64,000 bases of DNA from Malachius bipustulatus (taxonomy: Eukaryota; Arthropoda; Insecta; Coleoptera; Melyridae), in the NCBI GenBank assembly GCA_910589415.1, contig OU342632.1, forward strand, positions 39,817,637 to 39,881,636. The letters run 5' to 3'. Shown one piece after another: positions 51,956 through 62,893 of this stretch. The notes under the pieces were generated by a model. That model worked only from the letters and a program-made list of their open reading frames with translations, had not been told where the DNA came from and ran no database searches. Numbering within the stretch: position 1 is the stretch's first letter; each line of letters begins with the position of its first letter. The translations under genes were made by a program, and so were the position numbers.

Positions 51956-53592
51956 GTATCTCCCACAGTTTCTGCATGAGATTCCCATGCTGATGTTTAG
52001 AAATTCTTATCTTGGACACAGTGTACCTATTAGGTATATCTTACCTAATATAAAATGGACTTGAAATAAAAGGAACATCTGTATCATATACCTACCTTTG
52101 TCAGTTTGGAATGAAAACGTCCACGTTTATATTAAATAAATTATTTCAATATTGGCGGTGTTTTATTGAACAATGATGATAGATTATATTTCAGGAGGTT
52201 ATTATTCAATCTATTTTCACCAACTCGCTTTGCTAAATTCAGTTTAGTCTTCCCTCTTCAATAAATAAAACATAAATTTCATTCGATTACCAGCAAAACC
52301 AATTAAGCCTAGGGCGAGAGAAATGGTATTTCTTGCGCCCTTCAGGACGAATTTCAGCACGAAAAGCTCTGCTTACAAACGGACCGTTTTCAGGACGACG
52401 CCGTCGAGGATCACCCCTCCGGTCACGCCCATTATGGCGGTGGCTTGTGGAGGGGAGAACCGGTCACGCCCATCTTGGATACTCCACTGATCTCCTTCAG
52501 AAAGATTGAACAACTATCAAATGCGTTGTTGTCACAATTCACTCGAAATTTTCACTAACAAGTGATTTGAATTTCCCTTAAAGTTATGACTTTAAGGCCA
52601 TAACCATTATGGCTAACATAATGGTTGATGTAATTTTTGAGAGTATCATTGCTTTTCTTAAGTCAGTAATACATTTTATGACGTAGCTATTATTAGTTCT
52701 TGTACAAGCTATTATCTGTCTATTTATTGTCAAATTTCTTTATAAAATTTTATGTATTGCCAACTAAAAAAAAACAACTTTTCTTTCATAAATTCTCCTG
52801 CACGAGAGCTCCTTTATGACCATGATGAAAACGGCACTTCGATATCTGCTTCGATCTGCTTTCTCTTAGGTAACTAATGCCCCCCAGGATGGCAATTCTT
52901 GAGTTCGTGGGAATGGAATGATCACCGCGCGGAGATTATTTCCATGCAAACTTCTCATTAGAACATTCTCCACTATGTTGATTGTACACGCGAACTCGAA
53001 CCATCGATGATTTCCATCAGCGAGGACCTCACCTGCAATTTTGCCAAGCTTGTGTTCAGATTTCGACCAATTTCATTGCGTCAATAATAATTACATTTTA
53101 TTCTCTAGATCAAAATTGATGGCAGTAACTGGATAGCACTAAAAATTTCATGTGAATAACTCCCAAGTGGGAATCGACTCCCACGAACTCGAGAATTGCC
53201 ATCTAGCCCTTCGTAATATCGACTGTGGTGTCAGATCCATCAGTATCCAGTCGCGAGAGTCGCGACTGCGGCAACACTTGCGCTCCTCTAAGTACAATAG
53301 GACCAGAATAACTTGGCCTCTGGTTCTGAGAATTACTGTTGAAGACGGGTTATATTAGAAATGTACTGTATTGGTCATTGCAGATTTCAGGCGTGGCTAT
53401 AGCAGGGTATAGTCCAGTTAATAATTTTTTTTAAATTTCCAGATATTGTAGGTAAAAGATAAAATATTCAGTCTATTGAAATAGGTACTACTTCTGTCTT
53501 TACTGATGACTTCCTAATTTTAACTTGCAAATTGTTTGTGCAAATAGTACAAATTTTGTACTCTGTTAAATAGTTAAAAGTTTTTTAAAATT
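51956..53592. other. unassigned, partly GC-richer region
   Basis: Positions 52340-52500 contain a twice-repeated GGTCACGCCCAT(T/C) and 52990-53290 is also GC-richer, so exons or promoter CpG sequence are possible, but I could not connect any frame to a protein. GGCAATTCTTGAGTTCGTGG near 52888 reappears inverted near 53176, next to GTCGATTCCCA (minus strand), perhaps SINE fragments. A 68-codon frame at 53152-53358 is not recognised. Confidence 0.35.
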
Positions 53593-53772
53593 ATGGCAAA
53601 TTTTGATACAAAAGTGGCTCATAAAACACTTTCCCGACAAAGCCGTGAAATTATTAATAATGGTTTTTTCAACCGAACCACGGCCGAACTGTGTGCATCG
53701 AGTTCATTTTATTACAGCACCCTTCAGTTTCCTAGAATTACAGTATTATTTTTTGTTATTGAAGGATTGTGA
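53593..53772 (+). pseudogene. possible transposase N-terminal remnant
   Basis: The 59-residue frame starts MANFDTKVAHKTLSRQSREI INN, which resembles the opening of insect DDE transposases (LS.Q.REII.NV). The rest (FFNRTTAELCASSSF) does not continue the family. I rate this as weak. Confidence 0.28.
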
Positions 53773-53959
53773 TCCTTGGCAATTCGCAAAACACGTAAAA
53801 ATAATATAGCAGTCTAAAACTTATGCCATGGAATGTACTTAGAACCGGTTAGGTGGGCTGATCTAATAGCATTGCGCTCCCTTTAAAGACCTTTCACTCC
53901 CTCATCAAACGGCCAACTTATTTTGGACGTATTGTAAGTAAAGTCCCTTTCAATGAAAC

Positions 53960-54205
53960 TTGTTCATAAGTTTCATTGGTGTCATCGGTGTTGCAACTCC
54001 GTCTAAAGTAGTAGGTACGTGGTGCTCATTCCTCTCATTGTTCTTCATATTAGGTATAGGTATACCATTCTATTTCGTGATTTACCTTTTATACAGAATT
54101 TTACGACTCGCAAGCAAGTATATTTACAGGCTGACCGTCATAGAGAAACGAGAGAAAACTGATGATTCATCAGTAATACATCGCCGGGCATATCACGAGT
54201 TGTGA
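53960..54205 (+). CDS. unrecognised small membrane-protein-like frame
   Basis: The 81-codon frame has hydrophobic segments (FISFIGVIGVA; CSFLSLFFILGIGIPFYFVI YLLY) followed by a basic, polar tail (RILRLASKYIYRL..EKREKTDD). It could be a real small membrane protein or an exon. The ATG context and flanks give no further support, and I do not recognise a family. Confidence 0.22.
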   Translation: MFISFIGVIGVATPSKVVGTWCSFLSLFFILGIGIPFYFVIYLLYRILRLASKYIYRLTVIEKREKTDDSSVIHRRAYHEL

Positions 54206-55265
54206 ATATTACCAGAACCAGAACTTTCGCTTGATCATGCATCAGGGAAAGATGATCTGTGAGGAAGAAGATCTGCATGCATATAAGAATTCATGAAGAT
54301 GGCACTGGTAAAACATCTATAACCGAAATTTTCTGGGGTCCAGTTCTCAAACCCAACTTTTCTAACCAACCAACCAATATTCCACCATCAACTTTCGTTC
54401 GGAAACAAGAAGAGGTTACCTACACCTACGTGTGAAATGTAAATTTTAGTTACCAAAAGGGCATGCATTATTCGCCCATATTCGCAAGCTTTGGCATTCA
54501 AAAATATAACCAACTGGTTAAATTTTGGGTTCTATACTGAACGGATTGGTCTCATCAGGTTGGACAAATGATATACCTACAGAGGTGGTGAAATTGAGCG
54601 TGCATGGAGCTTCTTATACAAATAATAATTGTCGTGAATAGCTCGCATAATAATTGTCTGTCTATTGATCATTATATTAATAGTAGTTATGGGTATAGTT
54701 GATCGGAATAGCATTAAAAAAATTACAAAAATTAAAACATATTGATGAAATAGAGTGGATCGTCAGCACCGTCATAGTATGCCTGACAATTTCTTCAATC
54801 GGGCAACACGGCATCTCCTAGTCGGTTTCGCCCTCCCTTGGCTTGGTTCAGCTCGTTAACGTACAAGAATTGGAGGCGCCACCGTCGACAGCTTCCATAG
54901 CCTGCTCCGATGGTAGCGAATTATTATGATGCCTTAGCTGCTAATTTAATTGCTCATTTACAGCCCACAGTCGGTAATAATAATATCCATGTCGTGCGGG
55001 TTCGCTGATGGTTCATTATTTCAAATCTAAATTGGCGGGATATTAAAACAAAATCGCCGATTTTTAAATCACCTTATAATACCTACCTACCTTAGCCTAT
55101 ACTATTGGGTGTTAACACAAACAATTAGGTATTATGAGTACCTTATTTGTCATTTATCTGTACAGTTTGGATAGGATTGTGACTGAACTTTGTTTTTGTT
55201 TTTGATGCTGTTCGTGACTTTTTCGTTCGTTTGATTTTTCAAGACTCTTCTTCATTTTCTTTTCG
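54206..55265. other. unassigned region upstream of the candidate exon
   Basis: Some GC-richer stretches (54770-54930, GGAGGCGCCACCGTCGACAG near 54875) stand out from the surroundings and could be promoter-proximal to the candidate gene start at 55266. No TATA box is convincing. Confidence 0.3.
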
Positions 55266-55322
55266 ATGTTGTACAACGTTTCCACCTATACAGAATATGT
55301 GCCGCTACCCTCGTACAATGAG
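55266..55322 (+). CDS. candidate first coding exon of a gene continuing beyond the window
   Basis: The ATG opens MLYNVSTYTEYVPLPSYNE (19 codons), followed directly by a strong donor GAG|GTAAGT. Codon use looks protein-like, and the upstream 500 bp has GC-richer islands. No later exon was recognised between here and the window end; 8.7 kb of mostly mobile-element DNA would then be its first intron. The protein family is not recognised. It may be a chance frame. Confidence 0.3.
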
Positions 55323-55930
55323 GTAAGTGGACTTTTTTAAGTACCTATAGAACTTCTAGTTGTGTATAGATATTTAGAGAAAGAAGTAATTATTTTGTTA
55401 GGTAGGTACACCTTTTTATTTTTAACCAATTGCTTATATAGGTATAAGACAATAAATTCAAATTTTAAATTAAGATTAATCGCTTAAAGATGTCCCATTT
55501 ATGCATGCTTCAAAACAATCCATAATACGCGGGTAGGTACCTATACCTATAGATTCTATAAGGTGGGTACCTCTCCCTATAAAATAATGTGAGTTTGATG
55601 TTTGAAGAAAAATTATTTGGTGTAAGGACGGAGGAACATTTTTTCCTAACTTTTTTTTGTTTGTTTCCTTTACCTTTTATATATAGGTATTTATGCCATT
55701 GATGCTTTTTTTTGAATTACTGGCCAGCAAGTAGATACCTAAGCCAGCGGAAAATATAAAAATGTTGGATGAAGTTATAGCAAAAAATATTTTTTAAATT
55801 CTGACAGCTATACCTACGTATATGGTATGAATTTAATTTATATTTGTTCATAACAACTTAGACACCCTGTATATGTTATAAGGATATTACCTAGATACCT
55901 ATGCCTCTATACCCATCATAATAAGAATCA
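55323..55930. other. unassigned AT-rich DNA
   Basis: Many GGTACCTA/TAGGTACC-type short motifs occur. A solitary right-end motif GACACCCTG-TA lies at about 55860-55871 with no visible partner. Confidence 0.35.
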
Positions 55931-56155
55931 GTGTGGGCGTTATAAGGACCATTAAGTTAACGGGCAGATTTCTGTGGCCATTTTAAAAGTTAATTTCGAC
56001 GTTAAATTAACTATTATAACATTTTTATTATAATTTAGCATGCCAAGGGTAACTGCATTGTTATAGGTATTATTTTCCACTTCGAGTCGATACCTTTGTT
56101 TAGAAACGGTCACAGAAATCTACCCATTAACTTGATTAATGGCCTTTATTTTACT
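55931..56155. mobile_element. MITE family M, copy 3 (diverged)
   Basis: GCGTTATAAGGACCATTAAG, then GTTAACGGGCAGATTTCTGT matches the left part of the other M copies. ACAGAAATCTACCCATTAAC, then AATGGCCTTTAT matches the right. The centre differs, so this is an older or partly replaced copy. Confidence 0.65.
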
Positions 56156-56308
56156 TACCTATTATACCCGTATTTTTTAATTGCTGTAGCATTTTTTATA
56201 ACTGCATGGTTCTTAATATATGTATATTGCAGACGTTTTTTATATTAATTGATATCTTTGGCATATAAAATAATAATTTAAGAAATCAATGATTTTGTTG
56301 TATACCTA

Positions 56309-59015
56309 TACTGAAGTTTCAGAATAGTAGGCACTAAGTTCTCGGAAGTGGTCGTGACGTATAAGCGCTCAGTTGGAGCATTCAGTGGCGGACGCAAAAT
56401 ATCAAAATAGGTTCAGACAATAATGAATTTATTGAGAAATATAATTGTAAACTTCCAAATAATATAGCATATAGTAAATAATATAGCATATAGCAAAAAT
56501 AAAAATAGCAAAGAAAATAGGAAAAAAATAGTACCTTAGTCATCGTCAGAAGAAAAATCGTCGGATGATGGACAACTATCCCGATCACCGTTATCGTTCA
56601 AGTTGATAATTAATGGCTCAACCGAAACATCAACTATTGTGTCTAGATCCCACATTCTGTCTTCTTCTTTTGTAGTATGTCGGATGCAGTTTCTCCATGT
56701 TTCAGCCGTCACATCTCCTATTGCAGTAGCTAGCAGGCGTTTCACTTCATCCATCTTGAAGGTCACGTTTTGTTTCGCCACTTGGTTTTTTATTTGAGCC
56801 CAAATAAGTTCTATAGGATTCAGTTCACAGTGGTAAGGAGGGAGGCGGTGTACAATGATGTTGCACTCGCGAGCCAATTCGTCGACAGCATATCTCTTAA
56901 AATGAGGTATTTGTGCCCTTGCGATGTTTAATAGTTGCACTTTTAACATGTTGTCATCAAATGGTATATTTCTTTGAGCCAGCCAGTTAATGATGTCACC
57001 TTTTCGCCATGCAGTTGTTGGCGATGGCTCCAATCGTCGACTATGGTAGGAAGCATTGTCCATTACCACGACCGAATTTGGCTCAAGGCTTGGTAAAATT
57101 TTTAAAAACCAGCTTTCGAATTTTTCCGCATCCATTTCCTCATGGTAGTCACTAGTTTTCTTCGATTCGAAAAGTAGCAATCCGTTTTCCAAAAAACCCG
57201 AATCACTACCTATGTGAGTTATTATGAGCCTCCGCCCCTTGCCCGCTGGCGCTTTTAGTCCTGTGGAAAAACCTTCAAAAAAAGCTTGTCGACGGCTTGT
57301 TATTTCCAAATCTTGCCAAATTTTCGAAACAGTATGACCTTGATTCAGCCAAGTTTCGTCTAAGAAATATATTTTCTTCCCTTCACGACGATACTCTCGA
57401 ATTTTTTGTAAATAATTTCTCCGCCACAAAATTATTTCTTCTCTTTCTATAAGAAGACTTTTTCTCTGCCTTTTCATATGCCTTATGTTCATTTGTCTTA
57501 ATGTCCGCAATAAGACACGTCGCGATATTTTCGGCATTGCGTCATCCGAATTGATTTCGGCAGCGATTGCTTTTAATGTTGGAATTTCATTTCGGAAAAA
57601 GAACGAATGAAATTTTCTCCGAACGGCGTATTTTATGTCATCATCAATGTCAATGCGTTTTCTCCCCCTTGTTTCAATATTTTCAGCTACCTTTTCTGTT
57701 CCGCCTTTGGACTCTTTGAAAGTTTTCAAGATTCGGTGTACACTCCTAGTTGACACTTTGGTTAAATCACTACACAAAGCAACTACATCGTTTACCAACA
57801 TACTTTGATTCCTTTCACGGAGTCCACAATACACGTTGTATATAATAGTTTTTTCTCCTGTAGATAAATTCGTACGACGACGTTTACTTTGGCTGCTCTC
57901 GCCTTCCATATTGCTCACAACTTTAAATTTAAACAGTATTTCACTTCGGCACTCAAAGAAGCTTGCTTCTTTCCCGTTTACACCACAGTGAGAACTGAGA
58001 AATAAGATTCAGACAGGAAATCTGATGAGCGACCCTTAAAGCAACCAAGCTATCCCCACTAATTATGCACTTTATTGTCGACCGGGTATGGGTTTTTCCG
58101 GGATGGTAATTCCGTAAATTTCTTATAGTTAAACTTTTTCTGTATCCTGGAACTCAGTTCATTCCCAAAACAGGAATCATTATTGTATTATTATTTTACC
58201 AAATAATTAACTAATAACTAATTATTAACAAATTAGTAAGATATTGATTTTTTCTAGCTTGTATTTCTTAATTACTTCACAGATTGTCTATGAACAATAT
58301 GAAATATTCAAAATTTTGTTGTTCCCGAGAGTCGAGAATCTTCTTCCCCCGGTAATATTAATTTTTCTTTTCTGACAACCAGAAAACAGAAAGAGAAAAA
58401 TATACAAGTCCCGATCGACATCCAATAACAGCCCAAAACAAACAACTTTTCTTTTTGTTCAGGTTATTCCACTGCCGCGAATTCTTTTTCATTCATTTTC
58501 ATGCGTTTTTTAATTTTTGTGATGCTTCAATAATTCAGCAAATATAAACATAAAAATAAAATATTAAGGATTTAAAGGAGCGATAAATGTTATATTGCAG
58601 CCCCTCACGAAAATAGCATGAACGATACGCCACTGAATACGGAGCTGCCTTGGACGGACTGGCAGCATGCTCGATATATATCCATCTTACTTTACCTTAC
58701 AAGTTGGATCTGCTTATCCTTTGTACTTGTTGACACTGCTGTAATGTTGCCATATATTATATTTTAAAGGACCGAACCTCATTGAAATTCTACATCTTTT
58801 GCTATTAAATATCGATGTTGTGAAATTATTATAGCAGAAAAATTACTCAACAAATAAAACACAGTATTTTTTATCCTACAACCATTTACCTGCATGTGAA
58901 TGATAAAAATACAAAATGATAAAACACCAAGAATTAAAAGCTGGCAACAATGTGTTTACTTTAAGTCCGTAATATTTCTAAGAACTTAGTGCCTACTATT
59001 CTGAAACTTCAGTAT
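56309..59015. mobile_element. 2707-bp DD82E (Sailor-like) DNA transposon with intact transposase
   Basis: Perfect 34-bp terminal inverted repeats (56309-56342 and 58982-59015; they start TACTGAAGTTTCAGAATAGT) lie within TA target duplications (56307-56308, 59016-59017). One uninterrupted transposase gene lies between them on the minus strand, with about 1.06 kb of non-coding sequence on its 5' side and 190 bp on its 3' side. Identical ends and an open gene suggest a recent insertion, possibly still active. CTGAAGTTTCAG inside the repeat is itself almost palindromic. Confidence 0.92.
56536..57918 (-). CDS. DD82E transposase (IS630/Tc1/mariner superfamily)
   Basis: This is an intact 460-residue frame. 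Residues 15-75 form a helix-turn-helix (TGEKTIIYNVYCGLRERNQS; STRSVHRILKTFKES), followed by a GRKR motif at 85-88, then a second DNA-binding segment to about 155. The DDE catalytic domain has Asp187 (YFLDETWLNQGH), Asp287 (VVVMDNASYH) and Glu370 (HCELNPIELIWAQIK). Between Asp287 and Glu370 are 82 residues, far more than the 34-41 usual in Tc1/mariner enzymes. The extra 48 or so include a PTTAWRKGDI segment. I recall this DD82E spacing being described as the Sailor group. An acidic tail (DDFSSDDD) ends the protein. The ATG at 57918 gives MSNMEGESSQ; the internal Met4 is an alternative. It would cut and paste the surrounding element at TA sites. Confidence 0.9.
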   Translation of the reverse strand: MSNMEGESSQSKRRRTNLSTGEKTIIYNVYCGLRERNQSMLVNDVVALCSDLTKVSTRSVHRILKTFKESKGGTEKVAENIETRGRKRIDIDDDIKYAVRRKFHSFFFRNEIPTLKAIAAEINSDDAMPKISRRVLLRTLRQMNIRHMKRQRKSLLIEREEIILWRRNYLQKIREYRREGKKIYFLDETWLNQGHTVSKIWQDLEITSRRQAFFEGFSTGLKAPAGKGRRLIITHIGSDSGFLENGLLLFESKKTSDYHEEMDAEKFESWFLKILPSLEPNSVVVMDNASYHSRRLEPSPTTAWRKGDIINWLAQRNIPFDDNMLKVQLLNIARAQIPHFKRYAVDELARECNIIVHRLPPYHCELNPIELIWAQIKNQVAKQNVTFKMDEVKRLLATAIGDVTAETWRNCIRHTTKEEDRMWDLDTIVDVSVEPLIINLNDNGDRDSCPSSDDFSSDDD

Positions 59016-59017
59016 AG

Positions 59018-59917
59018 CTAACTAAATGGTTACCTATACATATTTGAGGAAAGTTTAGACTCAATTTACTTGAAAACTATGGGGAATTTCAAATATTTAT
59101 AAATGTGCCTCTGTTTTTTTTTTGTAAGAAATCACATCAGGGAATCCAACGCTGATAAGTAAGGTCTTGCAAGTGCACGGGCGTAGAAGTTATTGAGCGA
59201 AAAAGGGGTCATATACCCTGTACCTATACTTATATTATTATCTACGCCACTGATGAATTTTTCACCCTTGTTTTTGTTCGTTTTATGTGCTCTAAATTAT
59301 AATAAATAACCTCTGGGTATAAAATTAAAATATTCAGAAATGCTCAAGTTTTGCGGCGAAAAAAACACCCTGTATCTTTTTCTAAGCTTTTATTCCTTAA
59401 TAAAGTACCTACTGCGTATTCTCCATATACTCTTCATCATGTTTAATGTAACGAAAAACCTTGAAAAATTATAATTAAAAGAAGATTATGTATCGTGTAA
59501 TCATCATGCAGTAGATATAATAGGTACCTATAACATACCTAGCTAATATCATCATAAGGTACCTCATATCATATACCAGGGTGAGTCAGTTTTTTTGCAG
59601 CAGGACTTCACCAGTTTATACTTAGAAGACATGTTTTAACGAGGACGAATGAGTGTTGAATTAGTAGCCATTTGCCATTCTCCACAAGTATAAGTAGAAT
59701 ACGGCTTATTCTCTACGACCATATGAAAAAGTCATTAAACAGCTTTATTTTTTGTATATAAGTAAGCTAATAGAACCTTTGTTACACCGCGAGCCCGAGA
59801 TTGCTGTCGATTAGATTTTCCGGGCGATATCAAGGCGATTTATTCTCTGTCTGCATGGTAGTCTTGAAAATCGACACGTTATAGGCTGATACTGATGCCG
59901 TTATCTTCCATCATGTA
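59018..59917. other. unassigned AT-rich DNA
   Basis: No exon is recognised. Solitary CAGGG-type motifs occur (AACACCCTG-TA near 59367; TACCAGGGTGAGTCAG near 59575), likely old element ends. Confidence 0.4.
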
Positions 59918-62636
59918 CAGGGTGGGCCAATAAGCGAGGTAAGCGGCTGTATCTCAGAAACTAATAATCGTAGAGAGTTGCGGTAAAAAATTTTATAGGT
60001 TAAGTGGGCAAGGGAAAATGCTGGAAATTATTTTCAAGTTTCCAAGAAGGCTGCCAGAGGGCGTTTGCACCATCTTGAATTACATAAATTTACGTTTCTT
60101 GTGATTTTTCCCAATGAATGTAACAAAAAAGTATTTGCGTTTTAATGTTAACTTAAAGTAGAACATATTTTGTAGAAACAATTTTTCTCTATCTTTCGAA
60201 ATAAAGTGGTGGGGGGTATTTGAATGTTGTTTTAAACAAATGCCTGTAACTTCGAAACGGCTTTAATGGATTTGGATAAGTTTGGTACAATTGGAAAGAG
60301 CATTTCTTGGGCTTTTAGGTTTCTTGTGATAATGATGGTTATGACCTACACGGCCGCCGATACAGGGCGTTATTCGATATTATAACCAAAATATTGGATT
60401 TTCTCAAAAAATTTAAATGCAATGATATGACTTTTTTTAGACTAGAAAATAGACAAATGATCAACCAATAAGCTTCATCAAACCGCATCTTAATATCTTT
60501 TTCCTTACTCAAATTATTTAAAAAATACCAAACCAAGAAAATTCATATACCCCCATTTAAAAATGCATCGGTCGCTTTCGATAAGAAGGCAAGTAGTAGG
60601 CCATGGAAATAAAAGACAGACTCCTAACTAAAATATTGGCAAGTATAACGCCAATCTTCTGTCACACTCAGTCCACTATTATTGTTGATTGCATATAATT
60701 TGCGTACTTTTTAACCAAAATGCCTCTCACAAATAATGAATCCGTTGACATGATTGCGATTGATTACGAGTGTTTTCAAAATGCAGCTATAGCTGCAAGA
60801 CAGTACGCGGCACGGTATCCAGATCACCTTCATTACGGGAGAAGAATTTATCCGCGCTTGGCACAGCGATACTGGAAGTTTTCGTTGTCCTAAACGTCGC
60901 AGGCGTCGCAATGGAAGGACCGAAGAAAATATTATCAATGTCTTGGCTTACACAGAATTTTATAGACATGTAGAAACTAGAACATTTTCTCTAGACTTGA
61001 GAATAGCACGAACAACTTATTCCAAGTATCTTAGCACATACCCTCAAATACAAATTCAGTGTTATTCTGGTTATATTATTTTTTAGTACTGATTATGTTG
61101 TTTTTTACTTTTATATTACATCCTTACCACATAGTCTTGCACCAGGCGCTAAATGAACAAGATTTCGTTAATAGATTAAATTATTGTCAATGGATGCTAT
61201 AAGGCATGCTTGAGGAAAACAGAAATTTCTTAAAGGAAATTCTCTGGACCGACGAGGCTACCTTTAATAGTGATGGTAGAGTAAACCTTCATAATATGCA
61301 TTATTGGTCCGCTGAAACTCCGCGTTGGTTAAGAGAGAGAAGTGCAGCAGCAGGGACGCTGGAGCCTAAATGTGTGGTGCGGTATCATTGGGGACATAAT
61401 TATTGGACCTTACTTTTTTGATTAAGATTTAACTGGTTAACTGGTATAGCTTCTTAGAGTTTTTGGTCAACGACTTGCCAATTTTGTTGGAAGATGTGCC
61501 ACTCGAAACTAGGAGAACTATGCTTCTGCAATTAGATGGTTGTCCGGCACATTTTCAATTAATGTCTGAAACCATATTTACGGGACCTTTCGAGAACGCT
61601 GGATAGGAAGGGCAAGCATATTTCCTTGTCCGGCAAGATCTCCCGACTTGACATGTCTTGATGTTTACTTCTGCGGACGCTTAAAAGACTTTTTTTTCAA
61701 ACTCCACCAACAACACAAATGGATATGGAAAACAGAATTCGAAATTCAATTCCTCAACTATCAGCGGCAGAAATCAAGGCTGCGGTTCTGTTGACTCAAG
61801 AAAGACTGGAACATGTGTGGAATATGACGGAAGGCAATTTGAACGCAGAAGGCATTAATCTTTTTTCAAAATGAGTCGTTTTCAGGACCACAACTTTATT
61901 TAAAAGGAAAATCGTTACGAAAACGCGTGAGGAGTTTGTCTTTTGTTTCCATGGCCTACTAATTGCCTTCTTATCGAAAGCGACCGATCATTTTTAAATG
62001 GGGATATATGAATTTTCTTGGTTTGGTATTTTTTTAATAATTTGAGTTAGGAGAAAGATATTAAGATGCGGTTTGCGCAGGCTTATTGGTTGATCATTTG
62101 TCTATTTTCTAGTCTAAAAAAAGTCATATCATTGCATTTAAATTTTTTGAGAAAATCCAATATTTTGGTTATAATATCGAATAACGCCCTCTATCGGCGG
62201 CCATGTAGGTCACAACTGTCATTATCACAAGAAACCTAAAAGCTTAAGAAATGCTCTTTCTAATTATACCAAATTTATCCAAATCCATTAAAGCCGTTTT
62301 GAAGTTACAGGCATTTGTTTAAAACAACATTCAAATACCCCCCACCACTTTATTTCGAAAGATAGAGAAAAATTGTTTCTACAAAATATGTTCGACTTTA
62401 AGTTAACATTAAAACGCAAATACTTTTTTGTTACATTCATTGGGGAAAATCACAAGAAACGTAACTTTATGTAATTCAAGATGGTGCAAACGCCCTCTGG
62501 CAGCCATCTTGGAAACTTGAAAATTATTTCCAGTATTTTCCCTTGCCCACTTAACCTATAAAATTTTTTACCGTAACTCTCTACGATTATTAGTTTCTGA
62601 GATACAGCCGCTTACCTCGCTTATTGGCCCACCCTG
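59918..62636. mobile_element. 2.7-kb TA-CAGGGTG element with about 700-bp inverted repeats and dead transposase
   Basis: The outer ends are TA-CAGGGTGGGCCAATAAGC and the exact inverse. The arms stay paired for about 700 bp: GCTGTATCTCAGAAACTAAT, then TACAGGGCGTTATTCGATAT (60361; mirrored near 62165-62185), up to GGCCATGGAAATAAAAGACA near 60600 (mirrored near 61935-61955). A decayed transposase fills the 1.3-kb middle. It is the only member of the palindromic CAGGG group here that keeps a full coding middle and gives the likely plan of the autonomous parents. Confidence 0.9.
60720..61874 (+). pseudogene. mariner-like transposase, DD41D-type, frameshifted
   Basis: It starts MPLTNNESVDMIAIDYECFQ NAAIAARQYAARYPD, a DUF4817-type helix-turn-helix. 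After a break it runs on as RRRRNGRTEENIINVLAYTE. The catalytic domain shows the first Asp in LWTDEATFNSDG (61245-61280), the second in LLQLDGCPAHF (codon at 61535) and the third in RSPDLTCLDVYF (codon at 61660). The 125 bp between the last two codons fits 41 intervening residues after one lost base, so DD41D spacing. At least four frameshifts or stops interrupt it. It would have mobilised the surrounding element when intact. Confidence 0.82.
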
Positions 62637-62782
62637 TACATACGCTTCTTCGTTCGCGTTTCGAGCGCGGTCGTGTTATGATTATCTTATCACGTTATAA
62701 GGACCCAGTCAAATATATAAAACATTCCACACTATAACATGTAGAACGTTATACAACATTTCTGAACTTAGTTCAACTAATT

Positions 62783-62893
62783 TTCAAAATGATTTTAAAT
62801 TATGGCAATTCTGTAGGTACTTGAATTAGCAAATAAAAGGAAAAATCCATTGTTGGCCCAAAGAGATCGACTCGAATGAGCTGGGACACCCTA
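62783..62893. mobile_element. solitary A-type arm
   Basis: GATTTTAAATTATGGC...GAATGAGCTGGGACACCCTA-TA is a diverged copy of the right A arm of the composites at 16.3-18.0 kb, read in the same direction. No left partner or core is seen. Confidence 0.65.

Noticed and set aside
52880..53200. tRNA-like B-box fragments in inverted orientation
   Set aside because: Only about 30 bp is shared and no complete tRNA fold or SINE ends could be drawn; mentioned only as a possible SINE trace.
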